Shown one piece after another: positions 1 through 8,783 of a stretch of DNA of 64,000 nt. Every line of letters begins with the position of its first letter. The first letter of the stretch is position 1. Below the pieces are notes generated by a model. That model was not told the DNA's origin and ran no database searches. It was given only the letters and a program-made list of their open reading frames with translations. This DNA comes from Paenibacillus sp. DMB5 (lineage in GTDB: Bacteria; Bacillota; Bacilli; Paenibacillales; Paenibacillaceae): assembly GCF_001517085.1 (NCBI RefSeq), contig NZ_LRAC01000171.1, positions 1-64,000 of the forward strand, in the 5' to 3' direction. A program made the translations under genes and the position numbers.

Positions 1-479
1 CACGCGCTGTCGCAGACGCGCCGGGCGGACAGCCGGCAGCTGCGCGCGCCGCTGTTGGGGCTTGCCGGCGGCGCCACGGCAAGCGGGACGCTGGACCCGA
101 AGCCGCTGATCGCGGCGGTCCAGCAGGAGATCCTGCCGCTGCGGATCAATTATTTCCGCAGCGAGCCGGGGGTAGCCGGCCGCGCTCAGCGGCTGATAGC
201 CTGATGCCCCATATCACCGGCCGCCCGCCGGCCACGGTACAGGGCATCGTGCAGTCCCGCGAAGCGGCGGCCATGCTGCAGGCCGGCCGCTGGATTTACA
301 CCGCTGCGCTGGCCCGGAAAGAGACCCGGGGGCTGCAGCGGCTGGAAGAATATCCGGCGCTGGACCCGCGCCAGACACACCGGCTGATCCTTTCGGGCAT
401 CGGTCAGATCAGAACCAGTACAGAGCAGGTCCCGCATGCCCGTGAGCTGCAGGCACCGAGAGAGGAGCAGGCGATATGA
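1..479 (+). pseudogene. C-terminal part of a fumarate reductase/succinate dehydrogenase-type flavoprotein, split by an apparent 1-base deletion
   Basis: The gene runs in from beyond the window edge. Frame 1 reads to a TGA at 202-204 and includes an INYFRSEPG segment typical of the C-terminal region of FAD-dependent fumarate reductase/succinate dehydrogenase-type flavoproteins. The frame starting at 204 continues the same protein with REAAAML, GRWIYTAALARKETRG and a DPRQTH segment, which is the usual C-terminal helical and capping part. Adding one G near position 195 would give one continuous reading (RAQRLDSLMPHITG). The second piece ends at 479 and overlaps the ferredoxin start by 4 bases (ATGA), as expected for a coupled flavoprotein/iron-sulfur pair. 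In other bacteria such pairs often sit in sulfur or sulfonate operons (family knowledge); no substrate is visible here. Family call is good; the deletion is inferred and could be a sequencing error. Confidence 0.7.
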
Positions 480-820
480 TTGAACTGGTCAGCAAGGACC
501 GCTGCATCGGCTGCAAGCTGTGTGTAAAGGTTTGCCCGACGAATGTTTTTGACATGCAGGGCAAGCTTGCCGTCATCGCCCGCCAGGAGGACTGTCAGAC
601 CTGCTTCATGTGCGAAGCCTATTGTCCAGTGAACGCGCTTTACGTAGCGCCACAGGGCGAGGTGTCCGTTCAGGTTGACGAACAAGAGCTGATTGCCTCC
701 GGGCTGCTTGGCAGCTGGCGGGCGGAGATCGGCTGGAATCCGGGGGCAGAGGATACGATGGCAGAGCGGGATACGACGCCTTTCTTCGAGGTGTTTACTG
801 AGGCCTACAGGGGCCAATAA
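476..820 (+). CDS. 4Fe-4S dicluster ferredoxin-type protein
   Basis: 114 residues with two [4Fe-4S] binding motifs: C10-x2-C13-x2-C16-x3-C20P and C40-x2-C43-x2-C46-x3-C50P. Both carry the Pro after the fourth Cys that is usual for 2[4Fe-4S] ferredoxins. The extra ~60-residue C-terminal tail contains no cysteine and is probably a docking extension. The start overlaps the stop of the upstream flavoprotein (ATGA), which implies translational coupling and suggests that this protein passes electrons to or from that flavoprotein. The arrangement recalls AprA/AprB-like or fumarate-reductase-like two-subunit modules, but sequence alone does not fix the substrate. It is the last gene of its transcription unit: the next gene is on the opposite strand and strong hairpins follow. 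Confidence 0.88.
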   Translation: MIELVSKDRCIGCKLCVKVCPTNVFDMQGKLAVIARQEDCQTCFMCEAYCPVNALYVAPQGEVSVQVDEQELIASGLLGSWRAEIGWNPGAEDTMAERDTTPFFEVFTEAYRGQ

Positions 821-840
821 AGGACTCCGGATATGTTTTT

Positions 841-935
841 GCGGTAATGTCATGATTGTAAGCACCACATAACCGCACACTGCAAATAGGGTGTTCCGTA
901 AGCCAGTGAATTCTGCGGCTTGGGAACACCCTATT
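841..935. terminator. Two stacked hairpins between convergent genes
   Basis: A perfect 13-base inverted repeat (885-897 AATAGGGTGTTCC with 923-935) is extended inward by AAGCC/GGCTT. A second near-perfect 10-base repeat lies at 841-850 and 867-876. They sit between the ends of the ferredoxin (+) and peroxidase (-) genes, so a bidirectional terminator is likely. There is no long T-run on either side. Confidence 0.55.
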
Positions 936-964
936 AAAGTCGTCTGTCTATTCGGCAATTTATC

Positions 965-1507
965 CTACAGCAATTCCTCTACAGCCGGCTCGATATCCAG
1001 CGGATCAACCGGAGATTCAAACCGCTTAACGACATTACCTTCGCGGTCAATCAGGAATTTGGTGAAGTTCCACTTAATTTCATCATCCGCAAGTGAGGCA
1101 GGGTCCCGTTCCTCCAGCATTTTTTGCAGCAGCCTGCTGCCGGAGTGATCCGGATCGAAGCCGTCAAAGCCCGCCTCAGAGGTCAGATAGCTGAATAACG
1201 GATGCTTGTCCTGTCCTTTGACATCAATTTTTTCAAAAAGGGGAAAGCTAACCCCGTAGTTAATCTGGCAGAAAACATCCACTTCTTCATTAGAGCCGGG
1301 CTCTTCACCAAACTGGTTGCTTGGAAACCCAAGGATCTGAAAGCCGCGGTCCTGAAATTTCTCATAGAGCTTTTGCAGGTCCGAATATTGCGGGGTAAAC
1401 CCGCATTTGCTGGCGGTATTCACAATCAGCAGGACCTTTCCCTTGTATTGCTCAAGGCTAATTTCTTTCCCGCGGATGTTGCGGGCAGTGTATGTATAAA
1501 TACTCAT
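965..1507 (-). CDS. Glutathione peroxidase-like thiol peroxidase (Cys-type, BsaA-like)
   Basis: 180 residues, the usual length of bacterial Cys-type glutathione peroxidases. Conserved catalytic elements are visible: peroxidatic Cys35 in NTASKCGFTPQY, Gln65 in FPSNQFGEEPG and Trp146 in KWNFTKF. Cys80, in the stretch after the FPSNQFG block, is the likely resolving cysteine. This group usually reduces hydroperoxides with thioredoxin rather than glutathione (family knowledge), and the role fits a cytoplasmic peroxide-defence enzyme. No signal peptide. The start ATG follows GGGAGG at good spacing. It is transcribed alone, convergent with the ferredoxin gene. Confidence 0.93.
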   Translation of the reverse strand: MSIYTYTARNIRGKEISLEQYKGKVLLIVNTASKCGFTPQYSDLQKLYEKFQDRGFQILGFPSNQFGEEPGSNEEVDVFCQINYGVSFPLFEKIDVKGQDKHPLFSYLTSEAGFDGFDPDHSGSRLLQKMLEERDPASLADDEIKWNFTKFLIDREGNVVKRFESPVDPLDIEPAVEELL

Positions 1508-1711
1508 GGCAGCTTCAGCCTCCCGGAATGAAAATAAACTATTTATATCGATTTAATTGTAAGCAATTTAATTACGCGTGTCAAACTAAATATTGATTTT
1601 TTTATGTACGAAGCAGGCTGTTAAGATTATACTAAGGTGAACGGACCGTTTCTTCAGCAGGCGGAGCGTCTCCCCGGTTATTTAAAAGAATATATTGCTG
1701 GAGGAAATTTG

Positions 1712-2386
1712 ATGAGCACTACAGAACTTACTAGCCAACTTTCCAGTTTTACAGGAAGATTACTTAGAGAACGTTTCGGAAAAGGCCCCGAATCGATACA
1801 CGCTTCCATCGGGCCGCAGTGCATCGCACTGCACATCCGGAATTTTATCGGGCCTGTAGAGCGGTTTCTGCTGAACAAAGAAGAAGAGCAGGCATTCCGT
1901 TATACACGGGAGCTTCTAATGAAATCCCTGCTTCCCGAGCTCTCGGCTTACCTGAAGGAAACGATGGCTATTGAGGTCAGTGAGATTTTTTATGATTGGG
2001 GTATACATAACGCTTCCGGGATGATTGTTGCCCTCCTCAAAAACGACGGAGTGGCCTGTGATCAATATGCCGGACGTGAAGAGGTACATGCCCAAATCAA
2101 CGAAGTAAGCCGAAAGGTGCAGAAAGAACCCGAGTTTACCGACTCCTGGTGGCTGGGAACCCGTATTCTGATCATCAAGCGCGAAGGCATTCTGATTCCT
2201 CTGGAGAAGGAACTGATTGGTCTTGGCTATGAGAATACACTCAAAACGACCAAGCGAAAGATGGAAAAACGCTATCTGGAAGACACCACCACGATTGCGC
2301 CCATGCTGGGCAAAGAGCTGTCCGATATTTATGTAGATTGGGACTTTGATAAGGACACAAGTGTGATCGCATATACGTTTCACTAA
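1712..2386 (+). CDS. MpsC/DUF2294 family protein with two tandem domain copies
   Basis: 224 residues from the ATG at 1712, chosen because GGAGG lies just upstream (1701-1704 region); an in-frame start at 1637 has no such site. The sequence is an internal duplication. Copy 1 covers about residues 5-110 and ends SEIFYDWGIHNASGMIVAL. Copy 2 covers about residues 120-224 and ends SDIYVDWDFDKDTSVIAYTF. This matches the DUF2294 family, which has been named MpsC in connection with membrane-potential or bicarbonate-related systems in staphylococci; biochemical function here is unknown. No transmembrane segment or signal peptide. It is followed by a strong terminator, so it is monocistronic. Confidence 0.8.
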   Translation: MSTTELTSQLSSFTGRLLRERFGKGPESIHASIGPQCIALHIRNFIGPVERFLLNKEEEQAFRYTRELLMKSLLPELSAYLKETMAIEVSEIFYDWGIHNASGMIVALLKNDGVACDQYAGREEVHAQINEVSRKVQKEPEFTDSWWLGTRILIIKREGILIPLEKELIGLGYENTLKTTKRKMEKRYLEDTTTIAPMLGKELSDIYVDWDFDKDTSVIAYTFH

Positions 2387-2435
2387 ACTATATATGGGCG
2401 GAAATGAGTCGGACATGCGAATGAGCCGAACATGA

Positions 2436-2473
2436 GCCGAAGAAGGGGGATAGGTCCCTTTCTTCGGCTTTTT
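2436..2473 (+). terminator. Rho-independent terminator of the MpsC-like gene
   Basis: Stem GCCGAAGAAGGG pairs with CCCTTTCTTCGGC and is followed by a T-run at 2469-2473. Confidence 0.9.
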
Positions 2474-2521
2474 CTCTTTTTCAATAATGGTGGACAGTAA
2501 TTAATTGGGGGGATTCGGCAA

Positions 2522-2920
2522 ATGGAGGAGTATCAGCAGAGCGTGCTGTACGTGGAAGATAATGAGCTGAACATGGCGTTGATGCATCATATCTTCAAAA
2601 AACATCTGCCCTCCGTATTGCTGCTGAAAGCCGAAACGGCCGAGCATGGACTGGAAATTGCAGCCCGTCAGCTGCCGGATCTGATTATTATGGATATCGG
2701 CTTACCCGGTATGAACGGATATGAGGCCATGGAAAGGTTAAGGTCTAACGAAAGTACAGGCCGGATACCTGTTATGGCCATCAGTGCTTTTGCACTGCAT
2801 TCGGATATCGAGCAGGCCAGATCAATCGGCTTTGCTGCTTATCTTACAAAACCGTTCCAGGTTAAAGTCTTTACGCGTACCGTAAAAGAGCTGTTAACCG
2901 GAGGCCCTTATACTCCATAG
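2522..2920 (+). CDS. Single-domain response regulator (CheY/DivK-like)
   Basis: 132 residues, one complete receiver domain and no output domain. The acidic pocket is YVEDNELN, the phospho-acceptor is Asp58 in IIMDIGLPGMNGYE, the Ser in MAISAFA serves as the switch residue, and the conserved Lys is in YLTKPF. Such stand-alone receivers act by protein-protein contact or as phosphate shuttles. It sits directly upstream of a hybrid histidine kinase on the same strand, an obvious candidate partner. A G-rich ribosome binding site precedes the ATG. Confidence 0.9.
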   Translation: MEEYQQSVLYVEDNELNMALMHHIFKKHLPSVLLLKAETAEHGLEIAARQLPDLIIMDIGLPGMNGYEAMERLRSNESTGRIPVMAISAFALHSDIEQARSIGFAAYLTKPFQVKVFTRTVKELLTGGPYTP

Positions 2921-3152
2921 GGCAGAAATTATAAGGTAGTATCCATGGTGGAGAGCTGGGGAGAGCTCCGTCTGATGGTCGGTTTGTCAGCAAAATGAAG
3001 TGATATGCTGTGCAGCCACTTTTTGTGTGGGAATGTGGTATTTTTTTCCTTCTAATAGCATTTGACTTTCGCCCGTGGATGCAAGATAGTAATATTACAG
3101 ATTTTAATAACTCGAATTGCTTTTATTACACCACAAACGGGCGGTGGATCAG

Positions 3153-5444
3153 ATGGTCAGACATCATCCAGAAGCGCTTTCCCACTTGGGGCAGGCGTAT
3201 CGGGAGGGTACTGTCGGGGTAGCCTTTCTTTCTGTTGAGCAAAAATGGACAAGCGTCAGTCCGGAAGTAACCTCACTGTTGGGGTACACAGAGAAACAGC
3301 TGCTTGGGCATGATTTCAGGGAGTTTCTATACAATGATTCTGTGGAGTTATATAGCGGGAAAATGGGAGCTCTCCAGGCAAGTGGGGTTCCCTTTTTTGA
3401 AAGCGGAGTCGAGATGATCCACGCGCTTGGACGGGGAGTCCCGCTGCTTCTGCATATTATGCTCATCAGCGATCCGTCCAGCGGTGCTGCGCTATATTAT
3501 ATTGTTCATCTGACAGAGCGAAAAGAGGATACAGCTCTACCGGGAGGTTATGTCTCGGGGGATGAGCTGTACCGGCTGATTGCAGTCAATATGAGGGACA
3601 TCGTCTACTATGCCACACCGGATCAGATCTGCCGGTATTGCTCGCCGTCGGTCCGGGAAGTGCTCGGTTATGAGCCGGAACAGCTGACCGGCCGCGATAT
3701 AAGCAGTCTGATTCATCCGGATGATCTGGCACCTCTCAGCAGCCTAAGCGGTCCGCAGGCAGAGGAGATAGAGAGAATACAGCTGCGTGTCCTTCATGCT
3801 GACGGGCGCTACGTATGGATCGAATTCACGCTGCGCGCCCTGAAGGAACAGAACAGCCCGGGCATGCTCGCGGTAGGCCGGGACATCACGGAACGCAAAA
3901 ACGTCGAACAGAAGCTTCAGGAATCGATCGAGCGCTATACCTCACTCAAAAAATATAATCATGATGCCATCATCTCACTGGATCTTTGCGGTAACATCAT
4001 CAACGGCAACGAGCAGGCCTGCCAGCTGACAGGCTACACCATCCCTGAACTGGCCGGCATGAGCGCTGCCAGAATTATCGGGGAACAGCAGCTTGATGAA
4101 GTACTCAACTATAGCGGAGCCAATGGCGGCAGGGAGCAGGATATCGAGGTTGTCTGGCACAAGGACGGCCACAGCGTCGAAGTACTGACTTCCATTGCCC
4201 CTATTATTATTAATAAGGCCAAGGTAGGATTCTATATTATTGTTAAGGATATTACCGAACAGAAGAAGCTGCTGATTGCCAAGGAGACGGCGGAGAGCAC
4301 GAACCGGGCCAAGAGTGAATTCCTGGCGATGATGAGCCATGAAATCCGTACGCCGATGAACGGTGTGATCGGGATGACAGATCTGCTGCTTGATATCAGT
4401 GAGCAGGGCTCTGTACAGCGGGAATATCTGGAGATCATCCGGCAGAGCGGCGACACTCTTCTGAGTATCATTAACGATATTCTGGATTTCTCCAAGAATG
4501 AGGCAGGCAAAACCGAGCTGCATGAGCAGCCCTTTGTGCTCAAAGACTGCATAGATTCTGTGCTGGAGCTGTTGCTCCGCAAAGCAGAGGTCAAAGGCCT
4601 GTCCATGACGGTCCACATTGATCCTGATGTGCCCGGAACCGTGATCGGGGATAGTGACCGGCTCAAGCAGGTGCTGCTTAATCTGGTCGGCAATGCGGTG
4701 AAGTTTACTTACACCGGAGGTGTAACAGTCAAGGTCTCTCTGCTTGAACAGCAGGCGGGTCAGACCAGGCTGCATTTCAGCGTAGCCGATACCGGGATCG
4801 GGATTCCCGAGGATTTCCGGGACCGGCTGTTTGAGCCGTTTGTCCAGCTGGATCACTTTATGGGACGGCGGCATGAAGGTACAGGACTGGGGCTGGCGAT
4901 TGCCAAGCAGCTGGTCGAACTGATGGGCGGGTCCATCCGCTTGAATACCAGCGTGCGGCAGGGGGCAGAATTTGAGTTTACGGTCAGGCTTCGTCTGCAA
5001 AACGGCCTGTCTGAAGAACAAGAGGGTGCATTGCCTGCTGCCTCAGGTCAGGTCAGCCGGGTTCTGCGGATACTGGTCGCTGAGGATAATGAGATTAATC
5101 AGATTGTGCTTCGCAAAATTCTGGAGAAACGCGGCTACGCTGTAGATGTTGTGACTGATGGTCTCGGGGTTGTACAGCTGGCAGGAACCACAGACTACGA
5201 TCTGATCTTTATGGATGTGCAGATGCCGGGAATGAACGGGCTGGAAGCAACCCGGGTCATCAGGCAGTCGCTCTCCGCGGAGCGCCAGCCGGTGATCATC
5301 GCAGTTACGGCCAATGCGCTTAAAGGTGACCGCGAGCTCTGTCTGGAGGCGGGGATGGACGAGTATATCAGCAAACCGCTGCGCAGTGAAGCTGTTACTA
5401 ACCTGATCAGCAAATTTTTCAATGATTCAGGCGGTATAATTTAG
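3153..5444 (+). CDS. Cytoplasmic hybrid sensor histidine kinase: PAS-PAS-PAS-HisKA-HATPase-REC
   Basis: 763 residues from ATG 3153, which has GGCGGTGG just upstream; a TTG at 3117 would add 12 residues but has no ribosome binding site. Three PAS-type sensor domains occupy roughly residues 10-380, the second and third ending in DITERK/DITEQK motifs. The HisKA phospho-acceptor is His396 in AMMSHEIRTPMNG. The ATPase shows N-box LNLVGNAVKF, G1 DTGIGIPE and G2 GTGLGLAIAKQ. A C-terminal receiver has Asp688 in IFMDVQMPGMNG and Lys in YISKPL. No membrane segment is seen, so it probably senses a cytoplasmic cue (redox, ligand or light; not determinable). The single receiver protein upstream is a likely partner. 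Confidence 0.92.
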   Translation: MVRHHPEALSHLGQAYREGTVGVAFLSVEQKWTSVSPEVTSLLGYTEKQLLGHDFREFLYNDSVELYSGKMGALQASGVPFFESGVEMIHALGRGVPLLLHIMLISDPSSGAALYYIVHLTERKEDTALPGGYVSGDELYRLIAVNMRDIVYYATPDQICRYCSPSVREVLGYEPEQLTGRDISSLIHPDDLAPLSSLSGPQAEEIERIQLRVLHADGRYVWIEFTLRALKEQNSPGMLAVGRDITERKNVEQKLQESIERYTSLKKYNHDAIISLDLCGNIINGNEQACQLTGYTIPELAGMSAARIIGEQQLDEVLNYSGANGGREQDIEVVWHKDGHSVEVLTSIAPIIINKAKVGFYIIVKDITEQKKLLIAKETAESTNRAKSEFLAMMSHEIRTPMNGVIGMTDLLLDISEQGSVQREYLEIIRQSGDTLLSIINDILDFSKNEAGKTELHEQPFVLKDCIDSVLELLLRKAEVKGLSMTVHIDPDVPGTVIGDSDRLKQVLLNLVGNAVKFTYTGGVTVKVSLLEQQAGQTRLHFSVADTGIGIPEDFRDRLFEPFVQLDHFMGRRHEGTGLGLAIAKQLVELMGGSIRLNTSVRQGAEFEFTVRLRLQNGLSEEQEGALPAASGQVSRVLRILVAEDNEINQIVLRKILEKRGYAVDVVTDGLGVVQLAGTTDYDLIFMDVQMPGMNGLEATRVIRQSLSAERQPVIIAVTANALKGDRELCLEAGMDEYISKPLRSEAVTNLISKFFNDSGGII

Positions 5445-5498
5445 TCACTCTACGGGGCTGACAGCTCAAAAAGGCTTCAGTCCATTTAGTGATGTTGA

Positions 5499-5533
5499 TT
5501 TATTGCGCTAAAGCTGCAAAACGGTGCAATAAA
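5499..5533. terminator. Hairpin downstream of the hybrid kinase
   Basis: TTTATTGC (5499-5506) pairs with GCAATAAA (5526-5533). There is no T-run, so it may only mark the 3' end of the kinase transcript. Confidence 0.3.
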
Positions 5534-5604
5534 CCATTGCATCCTGTACACATTTTGATTAAGATAGCAGAAACCGGCGCGGTATGCGCTGGATATGAAG
5601 CTAA

Positions 5605-5898
5605 CGACTATGACGAAGAGAGTAAGTGTTATATACGGATCTTAACAGGGAAGGTGTGCCGGAGACTGAGAGCACCCTCGGGAGACGTTTAATACTGAAG
5701 TTCACTTCCGAGTCGGCCCCTGAAGTATCTGCTGCAGCATTTATGCGTAGGTGGGTCCGTGCCCCGCGTTAACGGGTGTAAGACAGAGTTGGTCCAGGTC
5801 TGAAGAATGGCAATGCCGTTTCTTCCGCCATACATTGGGCCAGTCTCTAAATAAGGGTGGTACCACGGCTCCTCGTCCCTTGCGACGGGGGGCTTTTT
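5605..5898 (+). promoter_or_regulatory. T-box leader (tRNA-sensing) of the DAHP synthase gene, candidate specifier UUC (Phe)
   Basis: The leader has the T-box hallmarks in order. The AGAGAGTAAG stem I start is near 5616. A GAAG-TTC-ACTTCCGAG segment puts a candidate specifier triplet TTC (Phe) at 5701-5703. The T-box proper, AGGGTGGTACCACGG, is at 5854-5868. The terminator stem GGCTCCTCGTC/GACGGGGGGC (5867-5893) is followed by five T. In this class, uncharged tRNA pairs with the specifier and the T-box bulge and stabilises an antiterminator. The regulated enzyme makes the first intermediate of aromatic amino acid synthesis, so a Phe specifier is plausible. The specifier call depends on stem I folding and is less certain than the T-box itself. 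Confidence 0.88.
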
Positions 5899-5939
5899 GC
5901 GTTCATAAATTCAAATATTCAAGAGGGAGTGGAAGGTAA

Positions 5940-7022
5940 ATGACTAACGTGGAACTGGATGAATTGAGAGCGCGCCTGGATGAGATTAACGGACAGCTGC
6001 TGGAGCTGATCTCTGAGCGTGCGCAGGTTGTACAGGAAATTGGAGTTGTAAAGGAAAAGCAGGGTGTGCCGAAATTCGATCCGGAACGTGAAAAGGCGAT
6101 GCTGGAGAAGCTTGTAGCGAGCAATAAAGGACCTTTCACCGCGGGAACGATCCGCAGCCTCTTCAAACAGATTTTCGCTGCTTCTCTGGATCTGCAGTCT
6201 GCTGAGCACAAGAAAAGCCTGCTGGTCAGCCGGAAAAGCCACAAGGAAGACACGGTTATTGTCCTTCCGGGGGATATTGCCATCGGCGGACTGTCCTCAG
6301 TTATGGTTGCCGGACCTTGCTCCGTAGAGAGTGAGCAGCAGACCCGCACCGTTGCTGCGGCACTGCAAAAGGCCGGAATCAAGGTAATGCGCGGCGGCGC
6401 CTTCAAGCCCCGGACTTCACCCTATGACTTCCAGGGGCTTGGCATGGACGGACTGCGCATCCTCCGCGAAGCTGCTGATGAATATGGCCTGCTGACGATC
6501 AGTGAGATCGTTGACCCGGCCCATCTGGAGCCTGCACTGGACTATGTGGATATTATCCAGATCGGTGCACGCAACATGCAGAACTTCGAGCTGCTGAAGG
6601 CGGCCGGAGAGCTGAACAAGCCGGTGCTGCTGAAGCGGGGGCTTGCGGCGACAATGGAAGAATTCCTGCATGCAGCTGAATATATTATGTCACGCGGCAA
6701 TACCCAGGTTATGCTGATTGAACGCGGAATCCGCACTTATGAGAAATGGACGCGCAATACACTTGATATATCGGCAGTACCGATTCTCAAGCAGGAGAGC
6801 CATTTGCCGGTTCTGGTCGATGTTACACACTCCACCGGACGCAAGGATATCCTTATTCCTTGTGCCAAGGCTGCGCTTGCCGCCGGTGCCGACGGTATTA
6901 TGGTAGAGGTTCATCCCGATCCGGCCACAGCGCTCTCCGATGCGGCGCAGCAGCTGAACATCGAGGAGTTCAACACCTTCTTCAGCGAGGTTAAGGCTTC
7001 CGGGCTGTTCCGCCAAAATTAA
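5940..7022 (+). CDS. aroA: Bifunctional chorismate mutase / 3-deoxy-7-phosphoheptulonate synthase
   Basis: 360 residues. Residues 1-90 are an AroQ-type chorismate mutase helix domain (DELRARLDEINGQLLELISE). Residues 105-355 are a type I-beta DAHP synthase barrel with VAGPCSVES (Cys127 in the metal-binding motif), RGGAFKPRTSPY, IQIGARNMQN, VLLKRG and DVTHSTGRKD. The enzyme condenses PEP with erythrose-4-phosphate to start the shikimate pathway. The fused mutase domain is known in Bacillus to act as the allosteric sensor for prephenate or chorismate. The start has GGGAGTGGAAGG upstream. It is controlled by the T-box leader immediately upstream. The symbol follows Bacillus usage, where aroA means DAHP synthase. 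Confidence 0.96.
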   Translation: MTNVELDELRARLDEINGQLLELISERAQVVQEIGVVKEKQGVPKFDPEREKAMLEKLVASNKGPFTAGTIRSLFKQIFAASLDLQSAEHKKSLLVSRKSHKEDTVIVLPGDIAIGGLSSVMVAGPCSVESEQQTRTVAAALQKAGIKVMRGGAFKPRTSPYDFQGLGMDGLRILREAADEYGLLTISEIVDPAHLEPALDYVDIIQIGARNMQNFELLKAAGELNKPVLLKRGLAATMEEFLHAAEYIMSRGNTQVMLIERGIRTYEKWTRNTLDISAVPILKQESHLPVLVDVTHSTGRKDILIPCAKAALAAGADGIMVEVHPDPATALSDAAQQLNIEEFNTFFSEVKASGLFRQN

Positions 7023-7213
7023 AAATAACCGGATTTACAAGGAAACAGCAGGATTTGTGAGGAATGGCCTGAAACAACCGCTTACAAGTGCATATGTAAC
7101 TTTTGTGGGGATTAAGGGATGTCGGGTACAATGGGGAACATTGGCGTTGCACCGGACCGGGACATCTGAGGGATGTACCCATCACCTTAACAGACACAGG
7201 AGGAAACAGCATT

Positions 7214-8667
7214 TTGAAGCAAAATCAATTGAATAACGGCTGGTTTTCCAACACCAGAAGTGATGTATTGTCGGGCATGACCGTTGCCATAGCGCTGATT
7301 CCGGAAGCAATCGCGTTCTCGATCCTGGCCGGAGTCAGCCCGATGGTCGGCTTGTACGCCTCCTTCTGCATTGCGGTAGTCACTGCACTCGCCGGCGCCG
7401 GCCCGGCATGATTTCGGCAGCAACCGGAGCTATGGCCCTGCTCGTCGGCAGCCTTGTGCTGAATCACGGCATCGAGTACCTGTTCGCGGCGACGATTCTC
7501 TGCGGAATCTTTCAGATTCTGATGGGCGTGCTGAAGCTGGGCAGGTTCATTACCTTCCTGCCGCAGCCGGTTATGACCGGTTTTGTCAACGCGCTGGCGA
7601 TTCTGATCTTTATGGCCCAGCTTGTACATTTTGAGGGACAGGGCTGGGTGATGTATGCCCTGGTGGCCCTGACACTGGTTATTATCTACACGGTTCCGCG
7701 TTTTACAAAGGCGGTGCCGTCAGCGCTTGTGGCTATTATTATTGTATCGGTGCTCAGTATTATGCTGGACCTTGATGTGAAAAGGGTAGGGGATATGGGG
7801 GAGATTACCTCGGCCCTTCCGCTCTTCCATCTTCCGCAGCTGCCGCTTACGCTGGACATGCTGCTGACCATTCTGCCGTATTCCTTGTCACTCGCCGCAG
7901 TGGGTCTGCTTGAATCGCTGATGACGGCAACGCTGATCGATGATATTACGAATACTCCGAGCGATAAGAACCGCGAGGCCAAAGGCCAGGGGCTGGCGAA
8001 TATCGTCACCGGCTTCTTCGGCGGTATGGCAGGCTGTGCTATGATCGGCCAGTCTATGGTCAATATGAAATCGGGCGGACGGACCCGCCTGTCCACCTTT
8101 GTATCCGGGGTTTTCCTGCTGATTCTGATTCTTGTGCTCGGGGATGTGGTCAAGCAGATCCCGATGGGTGCACTGGTCGGAGTCATGATCATGGTCTGCA
8201 TCAGCACCTTTGAGTGGAGCTCCCTGACCTCACTGATCCGTGTTCCGCGTGCGGACGCCCTGGTGATGATCGTTACGGTAGTGACAGTAGTGGCTACAGA
8301 CAATTTGTCGATCGGTGTACTGTTCGGTGTTCTGCTCAGCGCACTTTCCTTTGCCTGGAAAATGGCTTCAATCAGCCTGAATGTCCATACGGCCGGAAAT
8401 ACCGTTACTTATACAGTCACGGGACAGCTGTTCTTTGGAACGACCAGTCATTTTGTCCAAGAGTTCAATTACGAGGCCGATCCGGAGCAGATTGTCATCG
8501 ACTTTAGCCATTCCCATGTATGGGATCAGTCAGCCGCCGGAGCGATTGCCAAAACCATCAGCAGATATGAGGCTCTGGGCAAAAAAGTAACCATTACCGG
8601 CTTAAACGAACAAAGCACACAGCTCATTGACCGCATCGGGCTTGGCTTGTCCGGCGGACATGTTTAA
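7214..8667 (+). pseudogene. SulP family anion transporter with STAS domain, interrupted by an apparent 1-base deletion
   Basis: The start TTG at 7214 follows AGGAGG (7198-7203). The first 60 residues carry the SulP N-terminal helix motif IALIPEAIAFSILAGVSP and then run into a TGA at 7409-7411. The downstream frame picks up with GMISAATGAMALL, the conserved SulP segment normally preceded by GGRP. Adding one G near 7397 restores AGGRPGMISAATG and a protein of about 484 residues. Membrane helices fill the first ~360 residues. A C-terminal STAS domain follows (IVIDFSHSHVWDQSAAGAI). SulP proteins carry sulfate, bicarbonate or other anions; substrate unknown. A terminator follows. The single-base defect in a run of GCC/GGC triplets looks more like a read error than decay, because both halves are well preserved. 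Confidence 0.85.
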
Positions 8668-8691
8668 CCGGGGTTGATTATACCAGGACAG

Positions 8692-8723
8692 ACAGCTTTC
8701 TCTACGGAGAGAGCTGTTTTTTT
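8692..8723 (+). terminator. Rho-independent terminator after the SulP gene
   Basis: ACAGCTTTCTC pairs with GAGAGAGCTGT around a TACG loop and runs into seven T. Confidence 0.92.
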
Positions 8724-8783
8724 GTTTAGAACAGCTTTGGATTCAAGTTCCGTTTCTACCCGCGCCGGTGTGGGTGGAGCCAA

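Noticed and set aside
3010..3222. 70-residue ORF overlapping the start of the hybrid kinase
   Set aside because: No ribosome site, low-complexity aromatic-rich product, and overlap with the better-supported kinase start.
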